A stretch of 34,657 bases of DNA from Streptomyces griseus (lineage in GTDB: Bacteria; Actinomycetota; Actinomycetes; Streptomycetales; Streptomycetaceae), in contig MUNB01000184.1 of the NCBI GenBank assembly GCA_002154345.1, positions 1 through 34,657 of the forward strand. Reading direction: 5' to 3'. The first letter of the stretch is position 1. Each line of letters starts with the position of its first letter. Of the stretch, positions 8,826 through 17,960 are shown one piece after another. Under the pieces are notes generated by a model that had not been told where the DNA came from, searched no databases, and was given only the letters and a program-made list of their open reading frames with translations. A program made the translations under genes and the position numbers.

Positions 8826-9851
8826 TCACTCCCCGTCGGGGTCGGCCCGCTCCAGCGCCGGGCGGACGCCCGCGGCTGACTCGGTGAGCAGATGGTCGGC
8901 CGCGGCGGTGTCCGTGACCAGGCTGGTGACCAGACCGGAGCGGAGCACCGCGCCGATCGCCGCCGCCTTGCGCCGCCCGCCCGCAATGGCGACCACCTCG
9001 GGGATCCGGCGCAGCCGGTCCGCCTCCACGGTGATGCAGCGCTCGCCGAGGTCACGGCCGACCCGGCGGCCTTCGGCGTCGAAGAGGTGCGCGGACATCT
9101 CGGCGGCGACGCCGAGCGAGGCGTAGTGGGCGCGCTCCTCGTCCGAGAGCATGTCGTGGACCGTGGAGATGCCCGGCTCCCAGGAGCCGATGGAGACGGC
9201 GGCGACCGTCACCTTGTCGAAGTACTCGAAGGCGCGGGCGATGCCCGTCTGCTCGCGCAGCGCGGCGGCCGTCGCGGGGTCGGGCAGCAGCATCGGGGCG
9301 TAGATGGGGTGCGCCTCGCCGCCGGACACCTGGGCAGCCCGGCGGACCGCCTCGACCGAGCCGCGCTCGGCGGTGCCCGCGTCGTACACCCCGGTCAGCT
9401 GGACCACCGTGCACGGCGGGAGCCGGTCGAGGGCGGCCGCCATGTGGATGGTGGAGCGGCCCCAGGCCAGGCCGAGCACATCGCCCTCGGCCACCAGTTC
9501 GCCGAGGAGGTCGGCCGCGACCTCGCCCAGGTTCTCCGGGTCGGGGGCGTCCTCGGGCTCCTCGGCCGGGGACTCCACGACGACCGCGTGGCGCAGCCCG
9601 TAACGGGCCCGGAGCGCGTCGGAGCGTTCGGCGTCGAGCTCGGCCGGTACCCGGATCTCGATCCGTACGAGATCGCGTTCGAGGGCGGTCTCCAGGACCC
9701 GGGCCACCTTGAAGCGGCTCACGCCGAACTCCTCGGCGATCTGGATCTTGGACTTGCCCTCCAGGTAGAACCGGCGGGCCATGGCCGCCGCCTGCACCAG
9801 CTCCGCGGGTCCCATCCGCATGGCTGACCGACCCGCCGAGATGCCAGACAC
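8826..9851 (-). CDS. SorC/DeoR-type sugar-binding transcriptional regulator
   Basis: This 341-residue regulator of the SorC family has an N-terminal helix-turn-helix (about residues 34-56: KIQIAEEFGVSRFKVARVLETA) and a large C-terminal sugar-phosphate-binding domain. That domain contains the family-typical LAWGRSTIHMAAAL, VVQLTGVYDAG and VAIAGGRRKAAAIGAVLRSG segments; the last resembles the phosphate-binding loop of the phosphosugar isomerase fold. Such proteins sense phosphorylated sugars. I chose the GTG at 9851 because GAGGAG lies 6 bases upstream; a GTG at 9875 (24 bases earlier) and ATGs at about 9821 are alternatives. It lies about 100 bases downstream of rpe on the same strand. This makes a role in pentose-phosphate or carbohydrate control attractive, but its targets cannot be read here. 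It converges on the terpene synthase gene. Confidence 0.85.
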   Translation of the reverse strand: MSGISAGRSAMRMGPAELVQAAAMARRFYLEGKSKIQIAEEFGVSRFKVARVLETALERDLVRIEIRVPAELDAERSDALRARYGLRHAVVVESPAEEPEDAPDPENLGEVAADLLGELVAEGDVLGLAWGRSTIHMAAALDRLPPCTVVQLTGVYDAGTAERGSVEAVRRAAQVSGGEAHPIYAPMLLPDPATAAALREQTGIARAFEYFDKVTVAAVSIGSWEPGISTVHDMLSDEERAHYASLGVAAEMSAHLFDAEGRRVGRDLGERCITVEADRLRRIPEVVAIAGGRRKAAAIGAVLRSGLVTSLVTDTAAADHLLTESAAGVRPALERADPDGE

Positions 9852-9954
9852 CGCGATCTCCTCACTGCTGTTCACACGCCCGATACGCCGTTCATCCTGT
9901 CAGATCCGGCGATCCTTGATCGGTCCTGTCGGACCGCGTTCATCTGCCCTTGGT

Positions 9955-10638
9955 TCAGTGGCCGCATGCCCAGGGGGCGACGGCCGTGACCGCCTCCGCC
10001 TGCGCCCGCAGCCCGCGCACCGCTGCTGCCGGGTCCGCCGCCCCGTAGACCGCGGATCCGGCCACGAAGACATCGGCGCCGGCCTCGGCACACCGCTCGA
10101 TGGTGGCGGCCGAGACCCCGCCGTCGACCTGGAGCCACAGTTCGAGGCCGTGCTTGCTGATCAGCTCCCGGGTGCGGCGGATCTTCGGCAGCATGATGTC
10201 CAGGAAGGCCTGGCCGCCGAAGCCCGGCTCGACCGTCATGATCAGCAGCATGTCCAGCTCGGGCAGCAGATCCTCGTACGGCTCGATCGGCGTCGCGGGC
10301 TTCAGCGCCATCGAGGCGCGCGCCCCCTTCGCCCGGATCTCCCGCGCGAGGCGCACCGGAGCCGCGGCGGCCTCCGCGTGGAAGGTGACGGACCCGGCGC
10401 CGGCCTCCACGTACTGCGGGGCCCAGCGGTCCGCGTCCTCGATCATGAGGTGGCAGTCCAGCGGGGTGTCCGTGGCCTTGCCGAGCGCCTCGACGATCGG
10501 CACGCCGAGGGTCAGGTTGGGCACGAAGTGGTTGTCCATGACATCGACGTGGAGCCAGTCCGCGCCTTCGACGGCCTTCGCCTCCTCGGCGAGACGTGCG
10601 AAATCGGCGGACAGGATGCTGGGGTTGATCTGCGCCAT
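9955..10638 (-). CDS. rpe: Ribulose-phosphate 3-epimerase
   Basis: This 227-residue TIM-barrel enzyme interconverts D-ribulose 5-phosphate and D-xylulose 5-phosphate in the pentose phosphate pathway. Family signatures are clear: [13 protein letters not shown] at the N-terminus (residues 4-16), [16 protein letters not shown] (about 35-50) with metal-binding His and Asp, DCHLMIED, and the [10 protein letters not shown] loop (about 145-155) with phosphate-binding glycines. A late DGG (in LQVDGGV) supplies the catalytic Asp. Length is normal. The ATG at 10638 begins the canonical N-terminus. About 148 bases of non-coding DNA separate it from rsmB upstream, so it probably has its own promoter. The SorC-type regulator gene follows on the same strand. 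Confidence 0.95.
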   Translation of the reverse strand: MAQINPSILSADFARLAEEAKAVEGADWLHVDVMDNHFVPNLTLGVPIVEALGKATDTPLDCHLMIEDADRWAPQYVEAGAGSVTFHAEAAAAPVRLAREIRAKGARASMALKPATPIEPYEDLLPELDMLLIMTVEPGFGGQAFLDIMLPKIRRTRELISKHGLELWLQVDGGVSAATIERCAEAGADVFVAGSAVYGAADPAAAVRGLRAQAEAVTAVAPWACGH

Positions 10639-10786
10639 GACCCAAGCCTGCCACGTCCGCGGCCGGTTCCCCGCCTCGATGCCCTCCGAAGCCTCACACG
10701 GCCATCACAGTCCGCGCATTCTGGGCATTTTGCCAGCGCTTTACTTTTCTTTTGCCGTACGGGCGCGCACGCTGACGCGGTGATAT

Positions 10787-12220
10787 TCAGCCGGTCCGGC
10801 GCAGCAGAGCCAGATACATCGCGTCCGTGCCGTGCAGATGCGGCCAGAGCTGTACGTCGGGCCCCTCCCCCAGCGCGGGCACTCCGGGCATCAGCGGGCG
10901 GGCGTCGACCCACTCCGCCTCCACCGGTTCCCCGCCCCGGCCCTTGAGCACGTCCTCGACCACCACACGGGTCTCCGCGAGATGCGACGAGCAGGTCGCG
11001 TAGCCGACCACGCCGCCGACCCGCACCGCCTTCAACGCCTCGCGCAGCAGGCCGCGTTGGAGCGGCGCGAAGCCCTCCAGATCCTCGGGCCGACGCCGCC
11101 AGCGGGACTCCGGACGGCGGCGCAGCGCGCCCAGGCCGGAGCAGGGCACGTCCATCAGGATGCGGTCGAACGTGCCGGGCAGCCACGGCGGGCGGGTGCC
11201 GTCGGCGGTGATCACCTGGTACGGGCCGGGGTTGCCGGCGAGCGCCCGCTCGACCAGCCGGGCCCGGTGCGGCTGCTTCTCGGCGGCGAGCAGCGTCGCG
11301 CCGCGTCCGGCGGCCAGCGCCGCGAGCAGGGCGGCCTTGCCGCCGGGGCCCGCGCAGCCGTCCAGCCAGCGGGTGTCGCGGCCCTCGACGGGTACCGCGG
11401 CCAGGGCGGCGGCGACGAGCTGGCTGCCCTCGTCCTGCACGCCCGCCCGGCCTTCCTGGACGGCTTCCAGCGCACCGGGCTCGCCGCCCTCGGCCATCCG
11501 GACGGCGTACGGGGACCAGCGGCCCGGCAGGGAGTTGTCCTCGCCCAGGGCCTTGACCAGCTCGTCGGTGGTGGAGCGGCCGGGGCGGGCCGCCAGCGTC
11601 ACCTCGGGCCGCTCGTTGTCGGCCTCCAGAAGATCCTCGATGCCCGCCCGGCCGCCGCCCAGCGCGTCCCAGAGGGCGGAGACGATCCAGCGGGGGTGGG
11701 AGTGGACGACGGCGAGGTGGTCCTCGGCGTCCTCGTCGTACGGCGGGGCGACCTTCTCCACCCAGCCGTCGAGGTCGTGCGCGGTGACCTTGCGCAGCAC
11801 CGCGTTGACGAACTTCGCGCGCCCCTCCCCCAGCACCACCCGGGCCAGCTCCACACTGGCGGAGACGGCCGCGTGGGTGGGGATACGGGTGCCGAGCAGC
11901 TGGTGGACGCCCATGTTCAGGACGTCCAGGACCGGCGGGTCGACCTCGCGCAGCGGCCGGTCGATGCAGGCCGCCACGATCGCGTCGTACGTGCCCTGGC
12001 GGCGCAGCGTCCCGTAGACCAGCTCGGTCGCCAGCGCCGCGTCCCGGCCGTCGAAGTCGCCCTTGGCGCGGGCCTTCTTCAGCAGCGGAGGCAGCACCAG
12101 GTTGGCGTACGCGTCGCGCTCGTCGACGGCCCGCAGCGCCTCGAAGGCGAGGAAGCGGACCGGGTCCTTCTTGGGACGGCGGTGAGGCTTGGCGGGACGG
12201 CGACGCGGCTGGTCGTTCAC
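10787..12220 (-). CDS. rsmB: 16S rRNA (cytosine(967)-C5)-methyltransferase RsmB
   Basis: This 477-residue protein has two parts. A basic N-terminal tail (RRRPAKPHRRPKKDP) leads into a NusB-like RNA-binding domain (about residues 20-150, RFLAFEALRAVDERDAYANLVLP). A Rossmann-fold SAM methyltransferase domain follows (about 240-477). SAM-binding LDGCAGPGGKAALLAAL and both cysteine motifs of the RNA m5C methyltransferase family, DVPCSGLGALRRRPE and YATCSSH, are intact, so it should be active. It methylates C967 of 16S rRNA in the decoding region. GTG at 12220 is preceded by GGAG about 10 bases upstream; the longer open frame upstream has no such site. It lies 119 bases after fmt on the same strand, an order conserved in many bacteria, and may be co-transcribed with it. 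Confidence 0.95.
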   Translation of the reverse strand: MNDQPRRRPAKPHRRPKKDPVRFLAFEALRAVDERDAYANLVLPPLLKKARAKGDFDGRDAALATELVYGTLRRQGTYDAIVAACIDRPLREVDPPVLDVLNMGVHQLLGTRIPTHAAVSASVELARVVLGEGRAKFVNAVLRKVTAHDLDGWVEKVAPPYDEDAEDHLAVVHSHPRWIVSALWDALGGGRAGIEDLLEADNERPEVTLAARPGRSTTDELVKALGEDNSLPGRWSPYAVRMAEGGEPGALEAVQEGRAGVQDEGSQLVAAALAAVPVEGRDTRWLDGCAGPGGKAALLAALAAGRGATLLAAEKQPHRARLVERALAGNPGPYQVITADGTRPPWLPGTFDRILMDVPCSGLGALRRRPESRWRRRPEDLEGFAPLQRGLLREALKAVRVGGVVGYATCSSHLAETRVVVEDVLKGRGGEPVEAEWVDARPLMPGVPALGEGPDVQLWPHLHGTDAMYLALLRRTG

Positions 12221-12339
12221 GTGAAAGGTGCTCCGCTGAGGGTGAGAGGGGCGAACCCTCCCAGCGTACGTCGCCGTCCCCGGCCGCCCGAACGGCAGCC
12301 CGGGGCCCGTGGACGCCGTCCCGGGCCCGGGAAAGCCCG

Positions 12340-13272
12340 CTACAGGCCCAGCAGCTCGCCGTGGGCGATGCGGACGCCGCGCGCCCAGTCGGCGGCCTTC
12401 ATCGGCTTCTTGCCCTGCGGCTGGACCCAGAGCAGCTCGACCGCGTGCGATCCGGTGCCCACGTACACGTTGTTCTTGGCGGCCGACAGCTCGCCGGGGG
12501 CCAGGTCGGTGCGGTCCAGGACCGGCGTGGCCTGGATCAGCTTGAGCCGCTCGCCGCGGAACAGGGTCCAGGCGCCGGGGGCCGGGGTGCAGCCGCGTAC
12601 GACGCGGTCGACGCGCAGCGCCGGAGCGGACCACTGGATCTGCGCGTCCTCGACGGTGATCTTCGGGGCCAGGGTGACCCCGTCGTGCGGCTGGGGCACG
12701 GCGTGCAGCGTGCCGTCCTCGATGCCGTCCATGGTGGCCGCCAGCAGCCCGGCGCCGGCGAAGGCGAGCCGGGTGAGCAGATCGCCGCTGGTGTCGGTGG
12801 GGCGGATCTCCTCCGTGAGGACGCCGTAGACCGGCCCGGAGTCCAGGCCCTCCTCGATCAGGAAGGTCGACGCGCCGGTCACCTCGTCGCCCGCCATCAC
12901 CGAGTGCTGCACGGGCGCCGCGCCCCGCCAGGCGGGCAGCAGCGAGAAGTGCAGGTTGACCCAGCCACGGGCGGGCACGTCGAGGGCGACCTTGGGCAGC
13001 AGGGCGCCGTAGGCGACGACCGGGCAGCAGTCCGGGGCGATCTCGCGCAGCCGGGCGAGGAACTCCTCGTCGCGGGGCTTCACCGGCTTGAGCACCTCGA
13101 TCCCGGCTTCCTCCGCCCGCTCGGCCACCGGGCTCGCGACGAGTCGGCGGCCCCGTCCGGCCGGGGCGTCGGGACGGGTCACCACGGCGGCCACCTCATG
13201 GCGGTCGGAGGCGATCAGGGCGTCCAGGGCGGGGACGGCGACTTCGGGGGTGCCGGCGAAGACGAGCTTCAT
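12340..13272 (-). CDS. fmt: Methionyl-tRNA formyltransferase
   Basis: This 310-residue enzyme transfers a formyl group from 10-formyl-tetrahydrofolate to Met-tRNA(fMet) for translation initiation. It opens with the typical [19 protein letters not shown]. The catalytic Asn/His occur in [18 protein letters not shown] (about residues 105-122), and the catalytic Asp in [13 protein letters not shown] (about 138-150). The C-terminal OB-type tRNA-binding domain is present (about 205-310). The length fits. ATG at 13272 starts the conserved N-terminus. About 270 bases of regulatory DNA separate it from the divergent HTH gene. rsmB follows downstream on the same strand. Confidence 0.96.
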   Translation of the reverse strand: MKLVFAGTPEVAVPALDALIASDRHEVAAVVTRPDAPAGRGRRLVASPVAERAEEAGIEVLKPVKPRDEEFLARLREIAPDCCPVVAYGALLPKVALDVPARGWVNLHFSLLPAWRGAAPVQHSVMAGDEVTGASTFLIEEGLDSGPVYGVLTEEIRPTDTSGDLLTRLAFAGAGLLAATMDGIEDGTLHAVPQPHDGVTLAPKITVEDAQIQWSAPALRVDRVVRGCTPAPGAWTLFRGERLKLIQATPVLDRTDLAPGELSAAKNNVYVGTGSHAVELLWVQPQGKKPMKAADWARGVRIAHGELLGL

Positions 13273-13383
13273 GGTGGCTGACTGCCTCTCGGGCCAAGAC
13301 GTACGGTGACGAGCAGCACACCAGTCTAGGGGTGCCCTGGTCGGCAGGGCCCGGCCGCACCCTGGTGCGGGGGCGGCTACCAG

Positions 13384-13439
13384 GGGGCGTACGCGCGCCG
13401 CGCACGCCCCGTGCATATGCACATACGCCCCGATAGCGT
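13384..13439 (+). promoter_or_regulatory. Palindrome-rich promoter of the HTH gene
   Basis: Three elements lie side by side. An imperfect GC-rich inverted repeat spans 13384-13410 (ggggcgt ... acgcccc, with four more pairs inside). A perfect 12-base palindrome GTGCATATGCAC spans 13411-13422. A second ACGCCCC direct copy is at 13425-13431. A TAGCGT -10 (13434-13439) with the palindrome start as a weak -35 (GTGCAT, 17-base spacer) would make the palindrome a likely operator. In the leader, GGTCAA-AGGAGA-TTGACC (13464-13481) forms a small hairpin with a purine loop. No binding protein can be named. Confidence 0.45.
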
Positions 13440-13540
13440 GACCACATACCCGGCTCGGGCGTTGGTCAAAGGAGATTGACCGAAGCGGGCCGCCCCGATG
13501 CGGCCCGATCCCTTTCAACGCCGGTTCGAGAGGCTTCTTC

Positions 13541-14107
13541 ATGGCCGACCACGCAACCCACGACGCCCAAGCGCGGGCCAGTCTGCATCTTCTGGTGCGG
13601 GACATCGAGCGGGTCCGGCGGCAGGTGGACGCGCTGCGCACCCTCACCGCCCAGCTGGGCAACGTCTACCGTCCGCGCCGCTCCGGCCCCTCCGCGGGCT
13701 TCGTCGTCTACGGCAGGGCCCCGGCCCCCACCGTCCGCCTCGCCCAGGAGCTGCGGGACAGCGTCGAGACCCTGGTCACGGCCGCGGTGGACTTCGACCG
13801 CTCGCTGGGCTTCTCCTGGGACGCGGTGGGCTCCGCCCTCGGCGTCACCAAGCAGGCCGTGCACCGCCGTTACGGGACACGCCGGGCCACGCCGCAGCCC
13901 GCGGCGGAGACGGCCGGCGAGACGACGGCCGTGCCGCGTCCCGTCTCCGTCGGTCCGGGTCTGACCGGGTCCTCCGCCGCAGGGTCCGGCTCCCCGGTGC
14001 CCTCCGTCCCGGCGGCCCGCTCGATGCCGCCGCAGCCGTCGTCGGCCCAGCAGCCGGCCCGCGAGGAACTGCGCCCCGGCGCCTTCCCCGGCCCCCGTAA
14101 CGGCTGA
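13541..14107 (+). CDS. Small HTH-containing protein of unknown function
   Basis: This 188-residue protein is not one I can name. The N-terminal half is helical and charged (about residues 8-45, [24 protein letters not shown], possibly coiled coil). A helix-turn-helix-like stretch sits at about 91-111 ([21 protein letters not shown]), which resembles sigma-region-4 or XRE-type recognition helices. The C-terminal 70 residues are Pro/Ala/Ser-rich and probably disordered. It looks like a DNA-binding protein, possibly nucleoid-associated. The ATG at 13541 is preceded by GAGAGG with a 7-base gap. It is the only plus-strand gene inside a long run of minus-strand housekeeping genes and has its own elaborate promoter and a terminator. 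I believe a counterpart sits beside fmt/priA in other streptomycetes. Confidence 0.75.
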   Translation: MADHATHDAQARASLHLLVRDIERVRRQVDALRTLTAQLGNVYRPRRSGPSAGFVVYGRAPAPTVRLAQELRDSVETLVTAAVDFDRSLGFSWDAVGSALGVTKQAVHRRYGTRRATPQPAAETAGETTAVPRPVSVGPGLTGSSAAGSGSPVPSVPAARSMPPQPSSAQQPAREELRPGAFPGPRNG

Positions 14108-14122
14108 CCGTTCACCACCCCG

Positions 14123-14155
14123 CTGCCCCACCGTGCCGGTCGCACGGCGGGGCAG
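14123..14155 (+). terminator. Hairpin terminator of the HTH gene
   Basis: A 14-base-pair stem with one mismatch (14123-14136 with 14142-14155) and a 5-base loop begins 15 bases after the stop codon. It could also serve priA, which converges on it from 14234. Confidence 0.7.
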
Positions 14156-14233
14156 TCCGCTGTCCGGGCCCGGAGGCCTGGGGCTCCCCCGAAGCCGCAA
14201 GGTCCCGCGGGATCGCAAGCTCTCCCGGTGGCC

Positions 14234-16378
14234 TCAGCCGATGTCCGGCGGGTCGATCCTGATGCGTATCGGGTCGGTCGCGCCCTTGGCCGTACGGGCC
14301 GCGAGCGCCGACTTCAGGGCGCGGGCCAACGCCGCCCCGCGCCCCGGGACCACCCGGACCAGGGCCCGCTCCCAGGTCTCGCCCGGTGGGGCGTCCCCCG
14401 GTCGGCGGGGTCGGCCGGGTCCGGCCGACGGGACCGGCACCGGGCCCAGGATCTCGGCCTCCGGCGGCAGCCCGGCGGTCCGGAGGAAGGCGGCCAGGGC
14501 CTCGGCCGGGCCGGTCACCGAGGCCATCCGGGAGACCGGCGGGAAGCCCAGCTCGGCCCGCTCCGCCAGCTCCCGCCGGGCGAATCCCGCCGGGTCCCAG
14601 CGGACCAGCGCCTGCACCGCGCGCTCCGTCGGCTCGGCCACGATCACCACCGTGCCACCCTCGTCCTGCCCCCGCACCAGCGCCGCCGCCGCCGTCCACC
14701 GCCGCAGCGCCTCCTCGCCCGCCCGCAGATCGGGGCGGCCGAGCATGGCCCAGCCGTCCAGCAGCAGGGCCGCCGCATAGCCGCCCTCCGCCACGGGCTC
14801 CGCACCCGGGGTGGAGACGACCAGGGCCGGGGCGTCCGGCACCGCGTCCAGGATGTGATCGCGCCCCGAGGTGCGGACCGGCACGGCGGGGAAGGCCCGG
14901 CCCAGCTCCTCCGCGGTGCGGCGGGCGCCGACGATCTGGGCGCGCAGCCGGTTGGCGCCGCACTCCGCGCAGTGCCAGGACCGCTCGGCCCGCCCGCACC
15001 AGTCGCAGTTCAGATCCTGCTGGTCCGGGGCCTGGAGAGGGCCCGCGCAGTGCCGGCAGCGGGCGGGCGTGCGGCAGCGTTCGCAGGCGAGGCGGGGGGC
15101 GTAACCCCGCCGGGGCACCTGGACCAGCACCGGACCGTTGCGCAGGCCGTCGCGCACGGTCCCCCAGGCCAGGCTGGGCAGCCGGGCGGACCGGGCGGCG
15201 CCGTCCCGGGCCAGCTCGCCGTCGCCGACCGTACGGATGAGGGGCGCGGCCCGGCGCAGTCGCTCGCGGTCCGCGAGGAGCGGCAGCGCCCAGCCGCTCT
15301 CCACGAGCTGGGCGGCCTCGACCGTGCAGCTGGTGGAGCCGAGCAGGAAGCCGCAGCGGCCCTGTGCCGCCCGTAGCTCCAGGACCTCGCGGACGTGCGG
15401 GAAGGGGGCGTTGTCGTCGCTGTGGCTGGAGTCCCCGTCGTCCCAGACGACGACCAGCCCGAGGTCCTGGACGGGGGCGAACATGGCGGCCCGGGTCCCG
15501 ACGACCGCCCGGACCGAGCCCCGACGCACGGCGAGCCACTGGCGGTAGCGCTTCTCGGGGCCGGACTCGGCGGTCAGCAGGGCGTGCCGGCCCGCGCCGA
15601 GCGCCTCGGTCAGGGCCGCGTCGACCCGGCCGGCCGCCCGCCCGTCCGGGACGACGACGAGGGCGCCGCGCCCGGAGGAGAGCGTCGCCGCGACGGCCCC
15701 GGCGATCTCGGCGGGCCAGTGCGGGCCGGGCAGGGCGGTCCACACGGCGCGCGGCGCACCGCCCTCGGCCAGTGCGCGCAGGAAGGCCGGGCCCTGGCCG
15801 TACCGCTCCCAGCTGCCCGGCTCGGGGGGCGGTGGCAGAGGCAGCGGGTCCGGGGAGGGCTTGGACTCGGCGCGGGCGTTGCGCGGCGGCACGGCGAGCT
15901 GGAGGACGTCGGCGAGGCTGCCCGCGTACCGGTCGGCGACGGCGCGGCAGAGGGCGAGCAGCTCGGGTCCGAGGACCGGCTCGGGGGAGACCACCGAGGC
16001 GATGGCGGCCAGCGCTCCCTGGTAGTCGGAGTCGGCGCGGCGCTCGACGATGAAGCCGTCGATGAGCCCGCCGCCCTCGCGCCGCCCGCCCTGGACGTTG
16101 CGCCCGCCGGCTCCGAAGCGGACCCGCACCCGGACGCCGGGCCGGGCGTCGGCGTCCAGCTCCTCGGGGACCGCGTAGTCGAAATACTGGTCGAGGTGGA
16201 GGACGCCCTTGTTGACCAGGACGCGGGCGACGGGCAGTTCGTCGGCGAGGGGCGCGCCGCGCCAGGTCCGCGGCTTGGCGCGCGGCACCTTCGCCCGGCG
16301 CACGGTCTCCCGGATCAGCGCAAGCTGCTCCGGCGCCCCGGCACCGGGCTCGGCGGACTGCTCGTTCTCGCTGCTCAC
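14234..16378 (-). CDS. priA: PriA-like primosomal protein, helicase motifs degenerate
   Basis: This 714-residue protein has the PriA architecture. The N-terminal 3'-DNA-binding domain (about residues 40-145, ARVLVNKGVLHLDQYFDYAVPEELDADARPGVRVRVRFG) is followed by a helicase-like core with an inserted zinc region (CERCRTPARCRHC, CDWCGRAERSWHCAECG) and a C-terminal domain. The nucleotide-binding motifs are lost. Where Walker A (GxGKT) belongs there is VVVPDGRAAGRVD, and where DEEH belongs there is WDDGDSSHSDD. Actinobacterial PriA proteins are known to lack detectable helicase motifs, so a structural role in replication restart, without unwinding, is expected. GTG at 16378 was chosen because AGGA lies 8 bases upstream. 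Its stop is close to the terminator of the convergent HTH gene. metK lies upstream on the same strand, separated by a strong terminator. Confidence 0.92.
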   Translation of the reverse strand: MSSENEQSAEPGAGAPEQLALIRETVRRAKVPRAKPRTWRGAPLADELPVARVLVNKGVLHLDQYFDYAVPEELDADARPGVRVRVRFGAGGRNVQGGRREGGGLIDGFIVERRADSDYQGALAAIASVVSPEPVLGPELLALCRAVADRYAGSLADVLQLAVPPRNARAESKPSPDPLPLPPPPEPGSWERYGQGPAFLRALAEGGAPRAVWTALPGPHWPAEIAGAVAATLSSGRGALVVVPDGRAAGRVDAALTEALGAGRHALLTAESGPEKRYRQWLAVRRGSVRAVVGTRAAMFAPVQDLGLVVVWDDGDSSHSDDNAPFPHVREVLELRAAQGRCGFLLGSTSCTVEAAQLVESGWALPLLADRERLRRAAPLIRTVGDGELARDGAARSARLPSLAWGTVRDGLRNGPVLVQVPRRGYAPRLACERCRTPARCRHCAGPLQAPDQQDLNCDWCGRAERSWHCAECGANRLRAQIVGARRTAEELGRAFPAVPVRTSGRDHILDAVPDAPALVVSTPGAEPVAEGGYAAALLLDGWAMLGRPDLRAGEEALRRWTAAAALVRGQDEGGTVVIVAEPTERAVQALVRWDPAGFARRELAERAELGFPPVSRMASVTGPAEALAAFLRTAGLPPEAEILGPVPVPSAGPGRPRRPGDAPPGETWERALVRVVPGRGAALARALKSALAARTAKGATDPIRIRIDPPDIG

Positions 16379-16424
16379 AGCTGAATTCCTACCAGAGACC
16401 ACTGACAGCGGCGGGGGCACGGCA

Positions 16425-16462
16425 GCGGGGCCCGGCCACCGCGTTCGGTGTCCGGGCCCCGC
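16425..16462 (-). terminator. Two-tier hairpin terminator of metK
   Basis: An outer 11-base-pair stem (16425-16435 with 16452-16462) and, after one mismatch, an inner 5-base-pair stem (16437-16441 with 16446-16450) with a 4-base loop lie about 57 bases past the metK stop and before the priA start. Confidence 0.75.
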
Positions 16463-16518
16463 CGTCGTACTCGATGTCGCCCGCTCCGCTGTCGTACGCG
16501 GGCGGGTCGGCCGCGGTT

Positions 16519-17727
16519 CTACAGACCGGCGGCGGCGCGGAGTGCGTCCACGCGGTCGGTGCGCTCCCAGGTGAAGTCCGGCAGCTCACGGCCGAAGTGG
16601 CCGTACGCGGCGGTCTGGGCGTAGATCGGGCGCAGCAGGTCGAGGTCGCGGATGATCGCGGCCGGACGGAGGTCGAAGACCTCGCCGATCGCGTTCTCGA
16701 TCTTCTCCGTGTCGACCGCGGCGGTGCCGAAGGTCTCCACGAAGAGACCGACCGGCTCGGCCTTGCCGATCGCGTACGCGACCTGGACCTCGCAGCGCGC
16801 GGCGAGACCGGCGGCGACCACGTTCTTGGCGACCCAGCGCATCGCGTACGCCGCCGAGCGGTCGACCTTGGACGGGTCCTTGCCCGAGAACGCACCGCCA
16901 CCGTGACGGGCCATGCCGCCGTACGTGTCGATGATGATCTTGCGGCCGGTCAGACCCGCGTCGCCCATCGGGCCGCCGATCTCGAAACGGCCGGTCGGGT
17001 TCACCAGCAGGCGGTAGCCCTCGGTGTCCAGCTTGATCCCGTCCTCGACGAGCTGCGCGAGCACGTGCTCGACGACGAACTCGCGGATGTCCGGCGCGAG
17101 CAGCGAGTCCAGGTCGATGTCGCTCGCATGCTGCGAGGAGACGACCACCGTGTCCAGCCGCACCGCCTTGTCACCGTCGTACTCGATGGTGACCTGCGTC
17201 TTGCCGTCCGGACGCAGGTAGGGAATGGTCCCGTTCTTGCGCACCTCGGACAGCCGGCGCGAGAGCCGGTGGGCGACGTGGATCGGGAGCGGCATCAGCT
17301 CCGGCGTCTCGTCGCAGGCGTAGCCGAACATCAGGCCCTGGTCGCCCGCGCCCTGCTTGTCGAGCTCGTCCTCATCGCCCTCGACCCGCTTCTCGTACGC
17401 GGTGTCGACGCCCTGCGCGATGTCCGGCGACTGCGCGCCGATCGACACCGAGACACCGCAGGAAGCACCGTCGAAGCCCTTTTTGGAGGAGTCGTAACCG
17501 ATCTCCAGAACCTTGTTGCGCACGAGGTTGGGGATGTCGGCGTAGGCCTTGGTGGTGACCTCGCCCGCGACATGCACCAGACCGGTGGTGATCAAGGTCT
17601 CGACGGCGACGCGCGAGGAGGGGTCCTCGCGCAGGAGCGCGTCGAGAATCGTGTCGCTGATCTGGTCAGCGATCTTGTCGGGGTGACCCTCGGTGACAGA
17701 TTCCGAGGTGAAGAGACGGCGGGACAC
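16519..17727 (-). CDS. metK: S-adenosylmethionine synthetase
   Basis: This 402-residue enzyme makes S-adenosylmethionine from methionine and ATP. It begins [24 protein letters not shown], which contains the first ATP/Mg2+ site. Both family signatures are present: [15 protein letters not shown] (about residues 117-131) and [16 protein letters not shown] (about 265-280). The length matches that of other Streptomyces MetK proteins as I recall it. GTG at 17727 follows GGGAG at a short spacing. In-frame sequence farther upstream is not MetK-like. A 233-base gap separates it from coaBC upstream. I looked for S-box or SAM-IV style riboswitch signatures in that leader and could not identify one. In streptomycetes SAM supply influences antibiotic production and differentiation. 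A strong terminator follows. Confidence 0.97.
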   Translation of the reverse strand: MSRRLFTSESVTEGHPDKIADQISDTILDALLREDPSSRVAVETLITTGLVHVAGEVTTKAYADIPNLVRNKVLEIGYDSSKKGFDGASCGVSVSIGAQSPDIAQGVDTAYEKRVEGDEDELDKQGAGDQGLMFGYACDETPELMPLPIHVAHRLSRRLSEVRKNGTIPYLRPDGKTQVTIEYDGDKAVRLDTVVVSSQHASDIDLDSLLAPDIREFVVEHVLAQLVEDGIKLDTEGYRLLVNPTGRFEIGGPMGDAGLTGRKIIIDTYGGMARHGGGAFSGKDPSKVDRSAAYAMRWVAKNVVAAGLAARCEVQVAYAIGKAEPVGLFVETFGTAAVDTEKIENAIGEVFDLRPAAIIRDLDLLRPIYAQTAAYGHFGRELPDFTWERTDRVDALRAAAGL

Positions 17728-17960
17728 ATCGCTCCCTGGGGTTGCAGCGGCTGCTGGCTGATCATGGGTGGCACGGCTCGAGAGCTGCGCTCGGCTCGTA
17801 CCGACGGCCAGTTTATCGGTCGCATCCGGCGGCCGGGCCAGGTGTCTCGCCCTTTGGGAGGTTCGTGACGTGCGCCACGCGGGTCGCCAGTAGGACAATC
17901 CACCCTTCCAGGCCGCCATTTTGTGCCTTATGGGACGATTTTGCTCGCCCGGAGGGTTGA

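Noticed and set aside
8826..9875. GTG at 9875 as start of the SorC-type regulator
   Set aside because: The GTG at 9851 has a GAGGAG at proper distance, whereas the 9875 start has no Shine-Dalgarno. It is not strictly excluded.
17728..17960. A SAM-sensing riboswitch in the 233-base metK leader
   Set aside because: I could not find the conserved core of S-box, SAM-II or SAM-IV classes by eye; a covariance-model search would decide it.
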